A stretch of DNA of 64,000 nucleotides from Vibrio crassostreae 9ZC13 (GTDB taxonomy: Bacteria; Pseudomonadota; Gammaproteobacteria; Enterobacterales; Vibrionaceae), in assembly GCF_000272045.2 (NCBI RefSeq), contig NZ_AJYZ02000019.1:472854-536853 (forward strand), read 5' to 3'. The notes below the pieces were generated by a model that ran no database searches, had not been told where the DNA came from, and worked only from the letters and a program-made list of their open reading frames with translations. Below are positions 36,448 through 45,156 of the stretch, one piece after another. A program made the translations under genes and the position numbers. Within the stretch, counting starts at the first letter, position 1. Each line of letters opens with the position of its first letter.

Positions 36448-37929
36448 ATGTCGGCAGAAGCACAAGCACAAGCACCAGAACAAGAAGCAGCTCTAGTTGA
36501 GTCAGGCTCTCTTCTGGATAGCATTTTAAATGAGACTCGCATTAAACCTAGTGATGAGGGTTTTGACGTTGCAAAGCGTGGCGTTGAAGCATTCATTGGT
36601 GAGTTATTAAGCAGCTCAACAGTAGAAAAAGTAGACCAGTCTTTAGTTGATTTGATGATCTCTGAGATTGATCAAAAGTTGTCTAAACAGGTTGATGCAA
36701 TTCTTCACAACGAAGAAGTTCAAGCGATTGAATCAACATGGCGTGGTCTTAAATATCTTGTTGATCACACGGACTTCCGTGAAAACATTCAAATCGAACT
36801 TATTTCGGCTAAGAAAGACGAAGTTCTGGATGATTTTGAAGATGCTCCTGAAGTAGTGAAATCAGGTTTATATAAGCAGATTTATACTCGTGAATACGGT
36901 CAATTTGGTGGTAAGCCTGTAGGTGCCGTTATTTGTGATTACCAACTATCTGCGTCTTCGCCTGATATTAAACTAATGGAATATATGGGTAATGTAGGTG
37001 CTATGTCTCATGCACCATTTATTACTTCTGCATCTTCTCAATTCTTTGGTTTAGATTCTTATGAAGAATTACCAAACTTAAAAGACTTAAAGTCGGTATT
37101 TGAAGGTCCTCAGTATACTAAGTGGCGCGGATTCCGTGAGCACGAAGACGCACGTTATGTTGGGCTGTGTACATCACGTTTTATGCTGCGTACGCCATAC
37201 TCAGTTGAAGACAACCCAATTAAGGCGTTTGACTACGATGAAATGGTTACGGACAGCCATGACAATTACCTTTGGGGTAACTCAGCTTATGCTATGGCTT
37301 CAAAGATCAGTGAGTCGTTTGCAAAATATCGCTGGTGTCCAAACATTATTGGCCCGCAAAGTGGTGGTGCGGTAACCGATTTACCGGTTTATAACTTTGA
37401 AGCGATGGGTCAGATCGAAACTAAGATCCCAACCGAAATTCTGGTTTCTGACCGCCGTGAGTATGAACTTGCAGAAGAAGGCTTTATGGCTTTAACAATG
37501 CGTAAAGGTTCTGATAACGCAGCGTTCTTCTCGGCAAACTCAGTTCAAAAACCAAAAGTGTTTGCGAATACACCTGAAGGCAAGCAAGCTGAGATGAACT
37601 ACAAGTTGGGTACTCAGCTACCTTACATGTTCATTATTAACCGCTTAGCTCATTACATTAAAGTACTTCAACGTGAGCAAATTGGTTCTTGGAAAGAGCG
37701 TACCGATTTGGAAGTTGAGCTAAATAAATGGATCCGTCAATACGTATCTGACCAAGAGAACCCGCCAGCAGAAGTTCGTGGTCGTCGACCGTTACGAGCG
37801 GCTAAAGTCGAAGTGTCTGACGTTGAGGGTGACCCAGGTTGGTATAAAGTATCGATGTCTGTTCGTCCTCACTTCAAGTACATGGGCGCGAGCTTTGACT
37901 TATCTTTGGTTGGTAAGCTAGACCAATAA
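36448..37929 (+). CDS. tssC: Sheath large subunit TssC (VipB)
   Basis: The protein has 493 residues, full length. Conserved stretches are STWRGLKYLVDHTDF, YGQFGGKPVGAVICDY, LPNLKDLKSVFEG and the C-terminal PGWYKVSMSVRPHFKY. TssC forms the outer sheath wall and carries the ClpV recognition helix near the N-terminus. A strong hairpin with a T tract follows the stop, before tssE. Confidence 0.97.
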   Translation: MSAEAQAQAPEQEAALVESGSLLDSILNETRIKPSDEGFDVAKRGVEAFIGELLSSSTVEKVDQSLVDLMISEIDQKLSKQVDAILHNEEVQAIESTWRGLKYLVDHTDFRENIQIELISAKKDEVLDDFEDAPEVVKSGLYKQIYTREYGQFGGKPVGAVICDYQLSASSPDIKLMEYMGNVGAMSHAPFITSASSQFFGLDSYEELPNLKDLKSVFEGPQYTKWRGFREHEDARYVGLCTSRFMLRTPYSVEDNPIKAFDYDEMVTDSHDNYLWGNSAYAMASKISESFAKYRWCPNIIGPQSGGAVTDLPVYNFEAMGQIETKIPTEILVSDRREYELAEEGFMALTMRKGSDNAAFFSANSVQKPKVFANTPEGKQAEMNYKLGTQLPYMFIINRLAHYIKVLQREQIGSWKERTDLEVELNKWIRQYVSDQENPPAEVRGRRPLRAAKVEVSDVEGDPGWYKVSMSVRPHFKYMGASFDLSLVGKLDQ

Positions 37930-37947
37930 TAAGTTTGGAAATAAATA

Positions 37948-37976
37948 AGCGGCCAGGTTTACTGGCTGCTTTTTTT
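37948..37976 (+). terminator. Intra-operon terminator between tssC and tssE
   Basis: AGCGGCCAG (37948-37956), the loop GTTTA and CTGGCTGCT (37962-37970) form a 9-bp stem with one G-T pair, followed by six T. It lies between the sheath genes, needed in hundreds of copies, and the baseplate genes, needed in few. Partial termination would set that ratio. Confidence 0.75.
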
Positions 37977-37989
37977 CTTAGAGTGTTAT

Positions 37990-38400
37990 ATGGAAAAAGG
38001 TTACCGATTATTAGAACGAATTGAACTTGGTGAGCCGAAAAATTGTTATGAAAAAGTGGTTTCACATAGGCATTTAATTGAATCCATTCATCTGCACCTT
38101 GCTGATTTGCTTAATACTCATGCGGGTAATTCAATGATCGATCGGGAATATGGCTTACCTGATTTCAATGATGTTCTATCGAACAACACCAATTTAGTTC
38201 GTCACATCCAAAAGAACATCACTTCCACAATAGAAAGCTTCGAACCTCGGCTACGAAGTGTTGAAGTACATTACCGAGAAAATCACAACAACCCTCTTCA
38301 ATTAGGCTTTGGCATATGCGGAGAAGTCTTACACAACGGTGGAAAAGTTCCGATGTCTATCGATGTCTATATGGGAACTGACGGCCAATTTAACGTTTAG
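37990..38400 (+). CDS. tssE: Baseplate protein TssE (gp25-like)
   Basis: The protein has 136 residues. It is the T4 gp25 homologue linking the baseplate wedge to the first sheath ring. Visible motifs are the helix HLIESIHLHLADLLNTHAG, then the conserved REYGLPDF. The ribosome site is weak (only TTAGAG), in keeping with low expression. The stop is 10 bases before tssF. Confidence 0.93.
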   Translation: MEKGYRLLERIELGEPKNCYEKVVSHRHLIESIHLHLADLLNTHAGNSMIDREYGLPDFNDVLSNNTNLVRHIQKNITSTIESFEPRLRSVEVHYRENHNNPLQLGFGICGEVLHNGGKVPMSIDVYMGTDGQFNV

Positions 38401-38410
38401 TAGGTGCCCA

Positions 38411-40159
38411 TTGAGTAACAGTAAATACTTTCAAGATGAACTCACATATCTACGAGAATCCGGCAGCGAATTTGCCAAGTACAATCCAAAACTGACCAAC
38501 TTTTTGTCTGAAGGAACATTCGATCCTGATGTAGAACGTCTTCTTGAAGGTTTTGCGTTTCTTACTGGCCGTATTAGAGAAAAGATTGATGATGAACTCC
38601 CAGAGCTCACTCAGTCGTTAATGACGCTGTTGTGGCCACATTACATGCGCTCGATTCCTTCGTTATGCATTAGCGAACTAACGCCACACTCCGGAAGTGT
38701 CACTGAAAAAACAGTGGTAAAGCGCGGGGCTGAGATGGCTAGTGAACAAGTGGAAGGTACGCAATGTTTATTCAGAACCTGCTATGACGTAGAGCTTTTC
38801 CCCTTAAAAATCACAAGCATTGACCAAAGCAACAGTCGAACAAGCTCATCTGTTGATGTGACACTTGCGACTGAACATGGGCTAGAGTTATCTCGTATCG
38901 GGTTAGATAAATTAAGGTTTCATTTACATGGTGAGATCCATATAACTAGAATTCTTTTCTTATGGATATTTAGATACTTAGACTACGTCGAGTTAGACGT
39001 GGGCGGTGGGTATAAACGTAAACTTGGACCTGAATTTGTTAAACCGGTTGGGTACCAAGACGACGAAGCGATACTGCCATATAGCGACAATTCATTTGCA
39101 GGTTATCGTTTGTTGCAAGAATATTTTTCTTTACCAGACAAATTTATGTTTTTTGATATTACGGGTCTCGATTGGCTAAAAGGGATACCACAAAGAAGTA
39201 CCGTGAACCTTAAATTCCATTTTAAGAGAGCATTACCTGCCGAAGTTGTCCTGAAAGATAAGCACTTAAGGTTACATTGCACGCCAGCTGTGAACCTATT
39301 CGAAAAAGATGGTGATCCAATTCGGCTTGAACATCGCCGAAATGAGTATAAAGTTCGGCCACAGAGTGACAACCAGGATCACTACGAAGTTTATTCAATA
39401 AACCAAGTAGAAAGTTGGAGCAAAAATGAAAGGCGACGAAAATCTCTTATTGAATTTGAGTCCTTTGAACACCAAATAAATCAAAGAGATAAACGTGATT
39501 TCTACAAGTCAAAAGTTTCAGAGCGAGTGAGTGGAAGAGGGCTTGAGCGTTATATATCTTTTCATACCCACAATGGGGATATTGCAGACCTAGGAACCGA
39601 AACGGTTTTGATGAAGTTATTGTGCAGTAATGCAGATTTGTCTGAAAGATTGTCTGTAGGAGACATCATATATACCACACATAAATCTCCAACTTACGCC
39701 ACGTTTAGTAATATTACTAAACCTACGCAATCTGTTAGCCCGCAAGTGAATGGCGAACTCCAATGGCAACTGATTGCTAATATGTCATTGAATTATCTAT
39801 CGCTCTCTAATATTGATGTACTCAAGGTTTTACTGTCTACATATGACTTCCATTCTAGAGTGGATAGGCAGGCTCATAGGGCTTCGTTGCACAGGCTTGA
39901 CGGCATTATCTCATCAGAAATGAAACCTATCGATAGAGTGTTTAGAGGGGTATCCGTTCGTGGTAATCAATTTAAGCTTAAGATGAACTCTAGTTTTTTT
40001 GTCAATGAAGGGGACATGTTTTTGATGGCAAATGTATTGAATGAGTTCATACGCTTATATTCAAGTGTTAACTCATTTACAGAGTTAGAAGTCTACGATG
40101 AACGCAGTGGCGAAAGCTACCAATGGGCAAGTTTAACTGGACAGCAAACAATCTTATGA
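38411..40159 (+). CDS. tssF: Baseplate protein TssF
   Basis: The protein has 582 residues. I place the start at TTG 38411 (SNSKYFQDELTYLRESG), because this is the conserved TssF N-terminus. Longer in-frame readings would overlap tssE by 90 bases and add unrelated residues. TAGGTG stands just upstream. Conserved parts include DPDVERLLEGFAFLTGRI, DELPELTQSLMTLLWPH and FRGVSVRG. TssF and TssG form the wedge that binds TssK and VgrG. Its end overlaps tssG. Confidence 0.92.
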   Translation: MSNSKYFQDELTYLRESGSEFAKYNPKLTNFLSEGTFDPDVERLLEGFAFLTGRIREKIDDELPELTQSLMTLLWPHYMRSIPSLCISELTPHSGSVTEKTVVKRGAEMASEQVEGTQCLFRTCYDVELFPLKITSIDQSNSRTSSSVDVTLATEHGLELSRIGLDKLRFHLHGEIHITRILFLWIFRYLDYVELDVGGGYKRKLGPEFVKPVGYQDDEAILPYSDNSFAGYRLLQEYFSLPDKFMFFDITGLDWLKGIPQRSTVNLKFHFKRALPAEVVLKDKHLRLHCTPAVNLFEKDGDPIRLEHRRNEYKVRPQSDNQDHYEVYSINQVESWSKNERRRKSLIEFESFEHQINQRDKRDFYKSKVSERVSGRGLERYISFHTHNGDIADLGTETVLMKLLCSNADLSERLSVGDIIYTTHKSPTYATFSNITKPTQSVSPQVNGELQWQLIANMSLNYLSLSNIDVLKVLLSTYDFHSRVDRQAHRASLHRLDGIISSEMKPIDRVFRGVSVRGNQFKLKMNSSFFVNEGDMFLMANVLNEFIRLYSSVNSFTELEVYDERSGESYQWASLTGQQTIL

Positions 40160-41154
40160 TTGATGAATTATCAGAAAAAATAAACGAATTTAGCTTTTTT
40201 CAAGCAGTTTTGTTGTTAGAGAAGCACTACCAACTATTACCGGGCAGTGATTTTGTAGCGGTTGGTGAAAACAAATATTTTTATCAAGAGAGAATTGCGT
40301 TTAGTGTCTCACCAAACCTCTGTTTCCCCAAAAGTGATATGGAATTCATCAGTCATATGGAAAGGTCTGGTGAGCACTATTCGAGAATTGAAACTAACTT
40401 TTTAGGATTACACGGTTCAAGTTCACCTTTGCCCGCGAACTATACAGAAAAATTAGTAGGTAGAGATGATGATGATAATCCAGTTAGAGACTTCTTTGAT
40501 TTCTTTCATAATAGATATACCAGTTTAATCTATCGTGTTTGGAAAAAGTACCGTTATCATGTTCAGTATCAAAGCGATGCAACAGATGACTTTTCTGGGC
40601 GTATGCTGCACCTAGCAGGGTTGTCTAATGTTATTCAAGAGTCTGATACGATCGGGCTTGATCGTGCAAAGATTTTGTCTTACGTCAATCAGCTATCTAC
40701 CAGGACACGCTCTCCGAAACTGATTTCTGGCATTGTTGCGCACTATTTTTCATTACCAAGTGTTCGAATCGAAGAGTGGGTCTTTCGAAGAGTAAAAATT
40801 GCCGAATGCCAAAGGAATCAATTAAATAGAACGAATTGTATTTTGGGTTCAAATTTACATTTAGGTAAGAGCATCCCAGATCTAAACGGTAAGTTTAATC
40901 TTTGTATTGATAACATTGATTTCGAGACGTTCCGAAAGTTCTCCTATGGAGGAGATTTCCATAAAACTTTAGTGGGGTTGATGCGTTTTATTCTTCGTGA
41001 CCCTATGTCTTGGGATTTAAAGCTAACCGTTGATTTAGACTCAGTTCCAAAGAACCAACTCGGTCAAGGTGATGGGACGAGTTTGGGGCAAACTTTTTGG
41101 TTGGGTCAAGCAGGTACGAAAGATGCGAAGATTAGAGTAATTGGAGGCATTTAA
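40123..41154 (+). CDS. tssG: Baseplate protein TssG
   Basis: The protein has 343 residues from ATG 40123, which overlaps tssF by 37 bases. A second possible start is ATG 40156, which forms an ATGA overlap with the tssF stop; this would give MIDELSEKINEF and 332 residues. Family traits are the early FSFFQAVLLLEKH, GLHGSSSPLPANYTE (LGLxGxxGPLPxHYTE-type) and the C-terminal GQTFWLG. It is the last gene of the operon; a terminator follows at once. Confidence 0.92.
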   Translation: MGKFNWTANNLMIDELSEKINEFSFFQAVLLLEKHYQLLPGSDFVAVGENKYFYQERIAFSVSPNLCFPKSDMEFISHMERSGEHYSRIETNFLGLHGSSSPLPANYTEKLVGRDDDDNPVRDFFDFFHNRYTSLIYRVWKKYRYHVQYQSDATDDFSGRMLHLAGLSNVIQESDTIGLDRAKILSYVNQLSTRTRSPKLISGIVAHYFSLPSVRIEEWVFRRVKIAECQRNQLNRTNCILGSNLHLGKSIPDLNGKFNLCIDNIDFETFRKFSYGGDFHKTLVGLMRFILRDPMSWDLKLTVDLDSVPKNQLGQGDGTSLGQTFWLGQAGTKDAKIRVIGGI

Positions 41155-41180
41155 AAAAACCGCTCATAAGAGCGGCTTTA
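41154..41180. terminator. Terminator between tssG and the convergent asnC-type gene
   Basis: CCGCTC (41160-41165), the loop ATAA and GAGCGG (41170-41175) have an A tract on the left and T-rich sequence on the right. It probably serves both strands. Confidence 0.85.
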
Positions 41181-41183
41181 TTT

Positions 41184-41636
41184 TTAACGACTGATTGGCT
41201 GGTGTAGCACTACTGTTGTATTGAGAGAGCGAATGCCATTGAAAGACTCTATCTCATTACATAAATGGTGTATTGATTGCAGATCAGGAGCTTCAATCAA
41301 AGAAATAATGTCGTAGGTACCCCCAACAATGCTTGTAAGTCTGACTTCAGGTAGTTCTTTTAATGCATTACTTACATCATTTTTCTTACCTTTTTCACAA
41401 GAAATTAGCAAATAACTTGCCGCTTTTCTCCCGTCATTTTCTACTCTTATTTGTGCCGTATACCCTTTGATAATACCGGTTTTTTCAAGTCTGTTGATGC
41501 GTTCAGCGACTGCTGTTCGCGACAAGCCGATGTTGCGAGAAAGATTAGCAATCGATTCTCGCCCATTGGAGAGTAGATTCGAAAGAATTTTACGATCTAG
41601 TTTGTCTAAGCCTTGTAAACTAATGTTGGACATCAT
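41184..41636 (-). CDS. Lrp/AsnC-family transcriptional regulator in the T6SS cluster
   Basis: The protein has 150 residues. The N-terminal helix-turn-helix (LDKLDRKILSNLLSNGRES, then NIGLSRTAVAERINRLEKTGII) is followed by the RAM ligand-binding beta domain. Two start codons in tandem (41636 or 41633) are possible. It is the third gene of the minus-strand vasL-tssM unit. As I recall, a regulator of this type in the same place in V. parahaemolyticus (VP1407) is needed for T6SS1 activity, so a cluster-specific role is likely. A hexanucleotide repeat stands 28-63 bases before its start. Confidence 0.88.
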   Translation of the reverse strand: MMSNISLQGLDKLDRKILSNLLSNGRESIANLSRNIGLSRTAVAERINRLEKTGIIKGYTAQIRVENDGRKAASYLLISCEKGKKNDVSNALKELPEVRLTSIVGGTYDIISLIEAPDLQSIHHLCNEIESFNGIRSLNTTVVLHQPISR

Positions 41637-41663
41637 GTGTTCTGCCTTTTCTGAATTATTATT

Positions 41664-41699
41664 GTATTTGTATTTGTATTTGTATTTGTATTTGTATTT
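41664..41699. repeat. Six tandem copies of the hexanucleotide GTATTT
   Basis: Six perfect units fill 41664-41699, between the tssM stop (41703-41705) and the asnC-type start. On the minus strand this is an AAATAC repeat in the leader of the regulator gene. Such perfect short tandem repeats can gain or lose units by slippage. Confidence 0.95.
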
Positions 41700-41702
41700 T
41701 TA

Positions 41703-44700
41703 CTATATAGCTTCGGGTAGAGTGAAGTTATACAGCTCCGCTAACGTAAACGGGTTTTTCTGAGTCAAAGGAGTGATTCGCAAGCTCAGATATCTGCCTG
41801 ATACTTTTATATCACTCACGAAGCTACCGTTATGGGTATTTGTTAACGTTGAGTCACCAAATAACCGATAGATAGCCCATTGACCATTCTTGCTCAGTAC
41901 ATGTTGTTTACCTTCGTCTGTTACATCTTGAATTGTTATACTGATATTGAAATCTCCGTTTTGAGGAGGCCACTCAAGTTCACGAATTCTACTTGGACCA
42001 TGGTAATAGTTGATATTTGAGTCCGCTATTTTTAAGCTTGCTCTTATTGCACTCGAATCCAGATCAAGTACTTTCGCACTGAATGGAAGGTACAAGCGGT
42101 TTGTACTCTTGTTAATTAACGTATCTCTGATGACATTGTAATTTCTTAACTGAACAAGCAACTCTGGCGAGAGTGGCATAATTTCGCCTTCTACCTGTTT
42201 TGGCGTCCATAGGTTTGTGTCATAAAAAGGAGCGAAATTTTTATCGATAAATGCATCAAGCAAGCCTCCCGATGCGAAAAGCAGCTCAAAGTCTTCGATC
42301 GAAATTTCTTCTGTTGCACTTAGATCAAAAGGGTACCTTCCTAAACCTAACTCTTTGAACTTAGAATAGATCTCACTATACCAAAGAGTCTGTATTCCTT
42401 TTGATGATTCAGAAATCATCACGGACCAGCTCTGGTTAACTACGTCTAAAAGCCAACTTCTTACTGGCTCAGGAGATTTTTGTGCAATTTGTTTTAAACG
42501 AATCAGAGGATCGGCATCCGTACTACTCATCCGGTGTTGTGCTGCAGACAACGCTGCCATTTGAGGGGCCGGTGCGTCTGCTATATCTTTCATATACGTA
42601 CGAACTCTGCTCAGTGCAGTTATCGTTTCATCCCATGGTGTAGGGGAGTTTGGGGTTTCGTTAATTTGCAATTGATTCAAGATGTGGAAAGCTTGTTCAA
42701 CTCTTTTCATTAATAAGTAGTCAGGCTTTACAACTTCTTCAACGAGTTCTGGTGCTGCTTTTACGGCACCCGCAAGTTTAGGGTTAACTTGAGCCATTAA
42801 TGCTCCTTGTTGACCGATCGGTGAAAACTGCGTGTTTGTATAAACTTGTTTTAGAACCGTTGTCATCGGAGAAGATGGGCCAGAGATCAGATCAATGGCG
42901 TTAGTAATCTCCCCTATATTGTTATAACGCTTTACTTTTAGTTCGCTTAAAGCATTTCGCCAATAACTGATGTAGTCATCCGTATATTTTTTTCTTACTT
43001 GCTTCTTGAATGTCTCTTGTTCTTTGTCTGTTGGGATTACGTGGTTTGACAAACCCAATACCCAGTTGTCGGTGATGACTTGTTGCGACATTAAATCGAC
43101 GCGAGGGCGGTAAAACGTACTGAAGCCTGTAGATGTGTAAACTTTATCGATTTCTAATCGTTGAGGATCCAAGTTGTCGTTGAAGACATTATTAAAGTCG
43201 AAACCGACTGCTCGCTGTAAATTCAAAGTGCCTAAATCAATGTCACCTGCTTGTTGTAACAAGCTGGCGTACACAAGATCTACATTTGAACTAGAGAGTA
43301 GAGAACGTCTTGTCGCACGCACCATATTCATGTTGATCGATACAGGTTCAAAATCAGTGCGGAAATATGCGTCCAAATATTTCATCACTGTCGTGATCGT
43401 GTCTGGTTGATCACTGAGTTTTTGGAGCGTTGACATCGTTTGCTGACGTAGAAATTTTATCTCGCGTTTTGTAGGATCATTCAACATTAAGTAACCTTTT
43501 AGTAAAGGCAGTGCATTATTAACGTTGTCTTGATTTTGTGTTAGTTGCAAACGATAACCTTGCTCAATTACTGGCATTAAGTGGTTTCTAATTTGCATTA
43601 TGAGGGCGTTATAAGCGATTTTCGTACTTTCATCGAGACGACTTACATTCATATTCACAAGTTCATTATCTAGCGCTTGTGAGCCACTAAGCCATGCTTG
43701 ATAAGATGGTTGTACAGTTTGGATCGCACTTGAAAGAGAACTTTCAAAAGAATTGCCTTTTGGGTAAGACGATTGTGAATCATCTATACCAATAAGCTGA
43801 CTAATCACTCTCAGGTTGTCATCTAAAGTCGTTGAAAACAGGTAAGCACCACTACCTAGTAAAATAATGGAAGCTGCAACGGCTAGACGGCTCTGCCTCT
43901 GGATCATCCTAAGGTAAGTCTTGTTTTCACCTGCGAAATCAGATTCAGGCAAGATCTGAGAGTCCATTAAGAAACGCGTAAAATAGGGCGTTTCTGTTAA
44001 CTGAGTATGTTCCGACGCAATGATCGGCAAGTTAAAGTAGTTGCTGCAACTCTTAGCTAATAGGTTGTATTTTCTACCACCTTGGATATTCGATATAAAA
44101 AACACTTCACGGATATCAAGTGAATAAGACCCAGTATTGAGTTCTGAAAGTCGTTCTATCACAGAAGCAATTTCAGACTGACACAATTCGAATTGTTTAG
44201 GGAATGCTAATATGGCTTGCTTCTCGTTAACTTCATTAGAGTGAGACGACGAATCTAACGCATTGCTCTCCATTACTTTTACTAAATTACGGAAGCTATC
44301 ATGGTAGTACTCAACAAATACACCTTTAGCTTCCTTTAATGGAATTGATAGAAATTCAACCGAGGTCTTTAAAGAACTAAAGTGTATGTATTCCTTAAAT
44401 CCTTCTAGCTTGTCGAGCTTAGACATCATTAAATATAAAGGGATCGCTGAAGATGTTTTTTCACTTACTGATTCTAATCGATGGTTAAGCGCGGTTAACG
44501 TGTAATCGATTTGTTCGGTTTCAGAGACAATTAGAAATTCAAAATCGATAAAAAACAAGCAACCAGAAAATGGCTTTCTAGGCTTGTGTTTAATGACCTC
44601 ATCTACAAATGTGTTCCACAGAGCGCTATCGTTACTTGATACTTCTTGAAACAATAGGCGTTGATCCGGTTTGATATACACGGCGGAGTCTGACTCATAC

Positions 44701-45095
44701 CATTCGAAAAAATCATTCTTTGCAGTACGAGTCTGATCCATTGGCTTGATTGCACTGGAGTTAAGTAGAAACTGAGTTCGACCCGCGTATTTATTGCCAA
44801 TCATTAAATAGATTGGCTTTTTATTGGAACCAGAAAGAAGCGGACGGATGACCATGGCTAATGCTTCTTCTTCTGTTTCCAGCTTTAGGGCTTTAGTGTT
44901 GTTTTTCTTTTTTAGCCACAACGTTACCTGAAACAACGAATAGAAAATTGTTATAGCACCTAAAGCAATCCATAGGTAAAACTTGTCTGTTATATCTAGC
45001 CAAAGGATATAGATTGCAGCGATCGTAGCAGCAAGAAAGAGGAAAATGGCCGTTGATATAACAACAGGGTTCCTCATTAGTTTGTGTTTTAACAT
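41703..45095 (-). CDS. tssM: T6SS membrane complex protein TssM (IcmF)
   Basis: The protein has 1130 residues. Two N-terminal membrane helices (about 10-33 and 38-60) and a third near 397-415 frame a cytoplasmic domain. A large periplasmic part contacting TssJ follows. The nucleotide-binding motif is altered: GNKYAGRT at residues 100-107, where the Walker A lysine is replaced by arginine. TssM with TssL and TssJ forms the channel through the envelope. It is 61 bases downstream of vasL on the minus strand. The C-terminal region (FDLSATEEISIEDFE, then LELEWPPQ-type RELEWPPQNGD) is typical. Confidence 0.94.
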   Translation of the reverse strand: MLKHKLMRNPVVISTAIFLFLAATIAAIYILWLDITDKFYLWIALGAITIFYSLFQVTLWLKKKNNTKALKLETEEEALAMVIRPLLSGSNKKPIYLMIGNKYAGRTQFLLNSSAIKPMDQTRTAKNDFFEWYESDSAVYIKPDQRLLFQEVSSNDSALWNTFVDEVIKHKPRKPFSGCLFFIDFEFLIVSETEQIDYTLTALNHRLESVSEKTSSAIPLYLMMSKLDKLEGFKEYIHFSSLKTSVEFLSIPLKEAKGVFVEYYHDSFRNLVKVMESNALDSSSHSNEVNEKQAILAFPKQFELCQSEIASVIERLSELNTGSYSLDIREVFFISNIQGGRKYNLLAKSCSNYFNLPIIASEHTQLTETPYFTRFLMDSQILPESDFAGENKTYLRMIQRQSRLAVAASIILLGSGAYLFSTTLDDNLRVISQLIGIDDSQSSYPKGNSFESSLSSAIQTVQPSYQAWLSGSQALDNELVNMNVSRLDESTKIAYNALIMQIRNHLMPVIEQGYRLQLTQNQDNVNNALPLLKGYLMLNDPTKREIKFLRQQTMSTLQKLSDQPDTITTVMKYLDAYFRTDFEPVSINMNMVRATRRSLLSSSNVDLVYASLLQQAGDIDLGTLNLQRAVGFDFNNVFNDNLDPQRLEIDKVYTSTGFSTFYRPRVDLMSQQVITDNWVLGLSNHVIPTDKEQETFKKQVRKKYTDDYISYWRNALSELKVKRYNNIGEITNAIDLISGPSSPMTTVLKQVYTNTQFSPIGQQGALMAQVNPKLAGAVKAAPELVEEVVKPDYLLMKRVEQAFHILNQLQINETPNSPTPWDETITALSRVRTYMKDIADAPAPQMAALSAAQHRMSSTDADPLIRLKQIAQKSPEPVRSWLLDVVNQSWSVMISESSKGIQTLWYSEIYSKFKELGLGRYPFDLSATEEISIEDFELLFASGGLLDAFIDKNFAPFYDTNLWTPKQVEGEIMPLSPELLVQLRNYNVIRDTLINKSTNRLYLPFSAKVLDLDSSAIRASLKIADSNINYYHGPSRIRELEWPPQNGDFNISITIQDVTDEGKQHVLSKNGQWAIYRLFGDSTLTNTHNGSFVSDIKVSGRYLSLRITPLTQKNPFTLAELYNFTLPEAI

Positions 45096-45156
45096 AAGCC
45101 TATTTCGTTGTTTTGAGTTTGTTGTAATACCGAGTCTTAAGACGGTTTTATGAGTT

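Noticed and set aside
37100..37375. Alternative frame inside tssC
   Set aside because: It overlaps a fully conserved sheath gene and has no independent support.
41664..41699. CRISPR or origin-type iterons
   Set aside because: The units are only six bases with no spacers; this is a simple sequence repeat.
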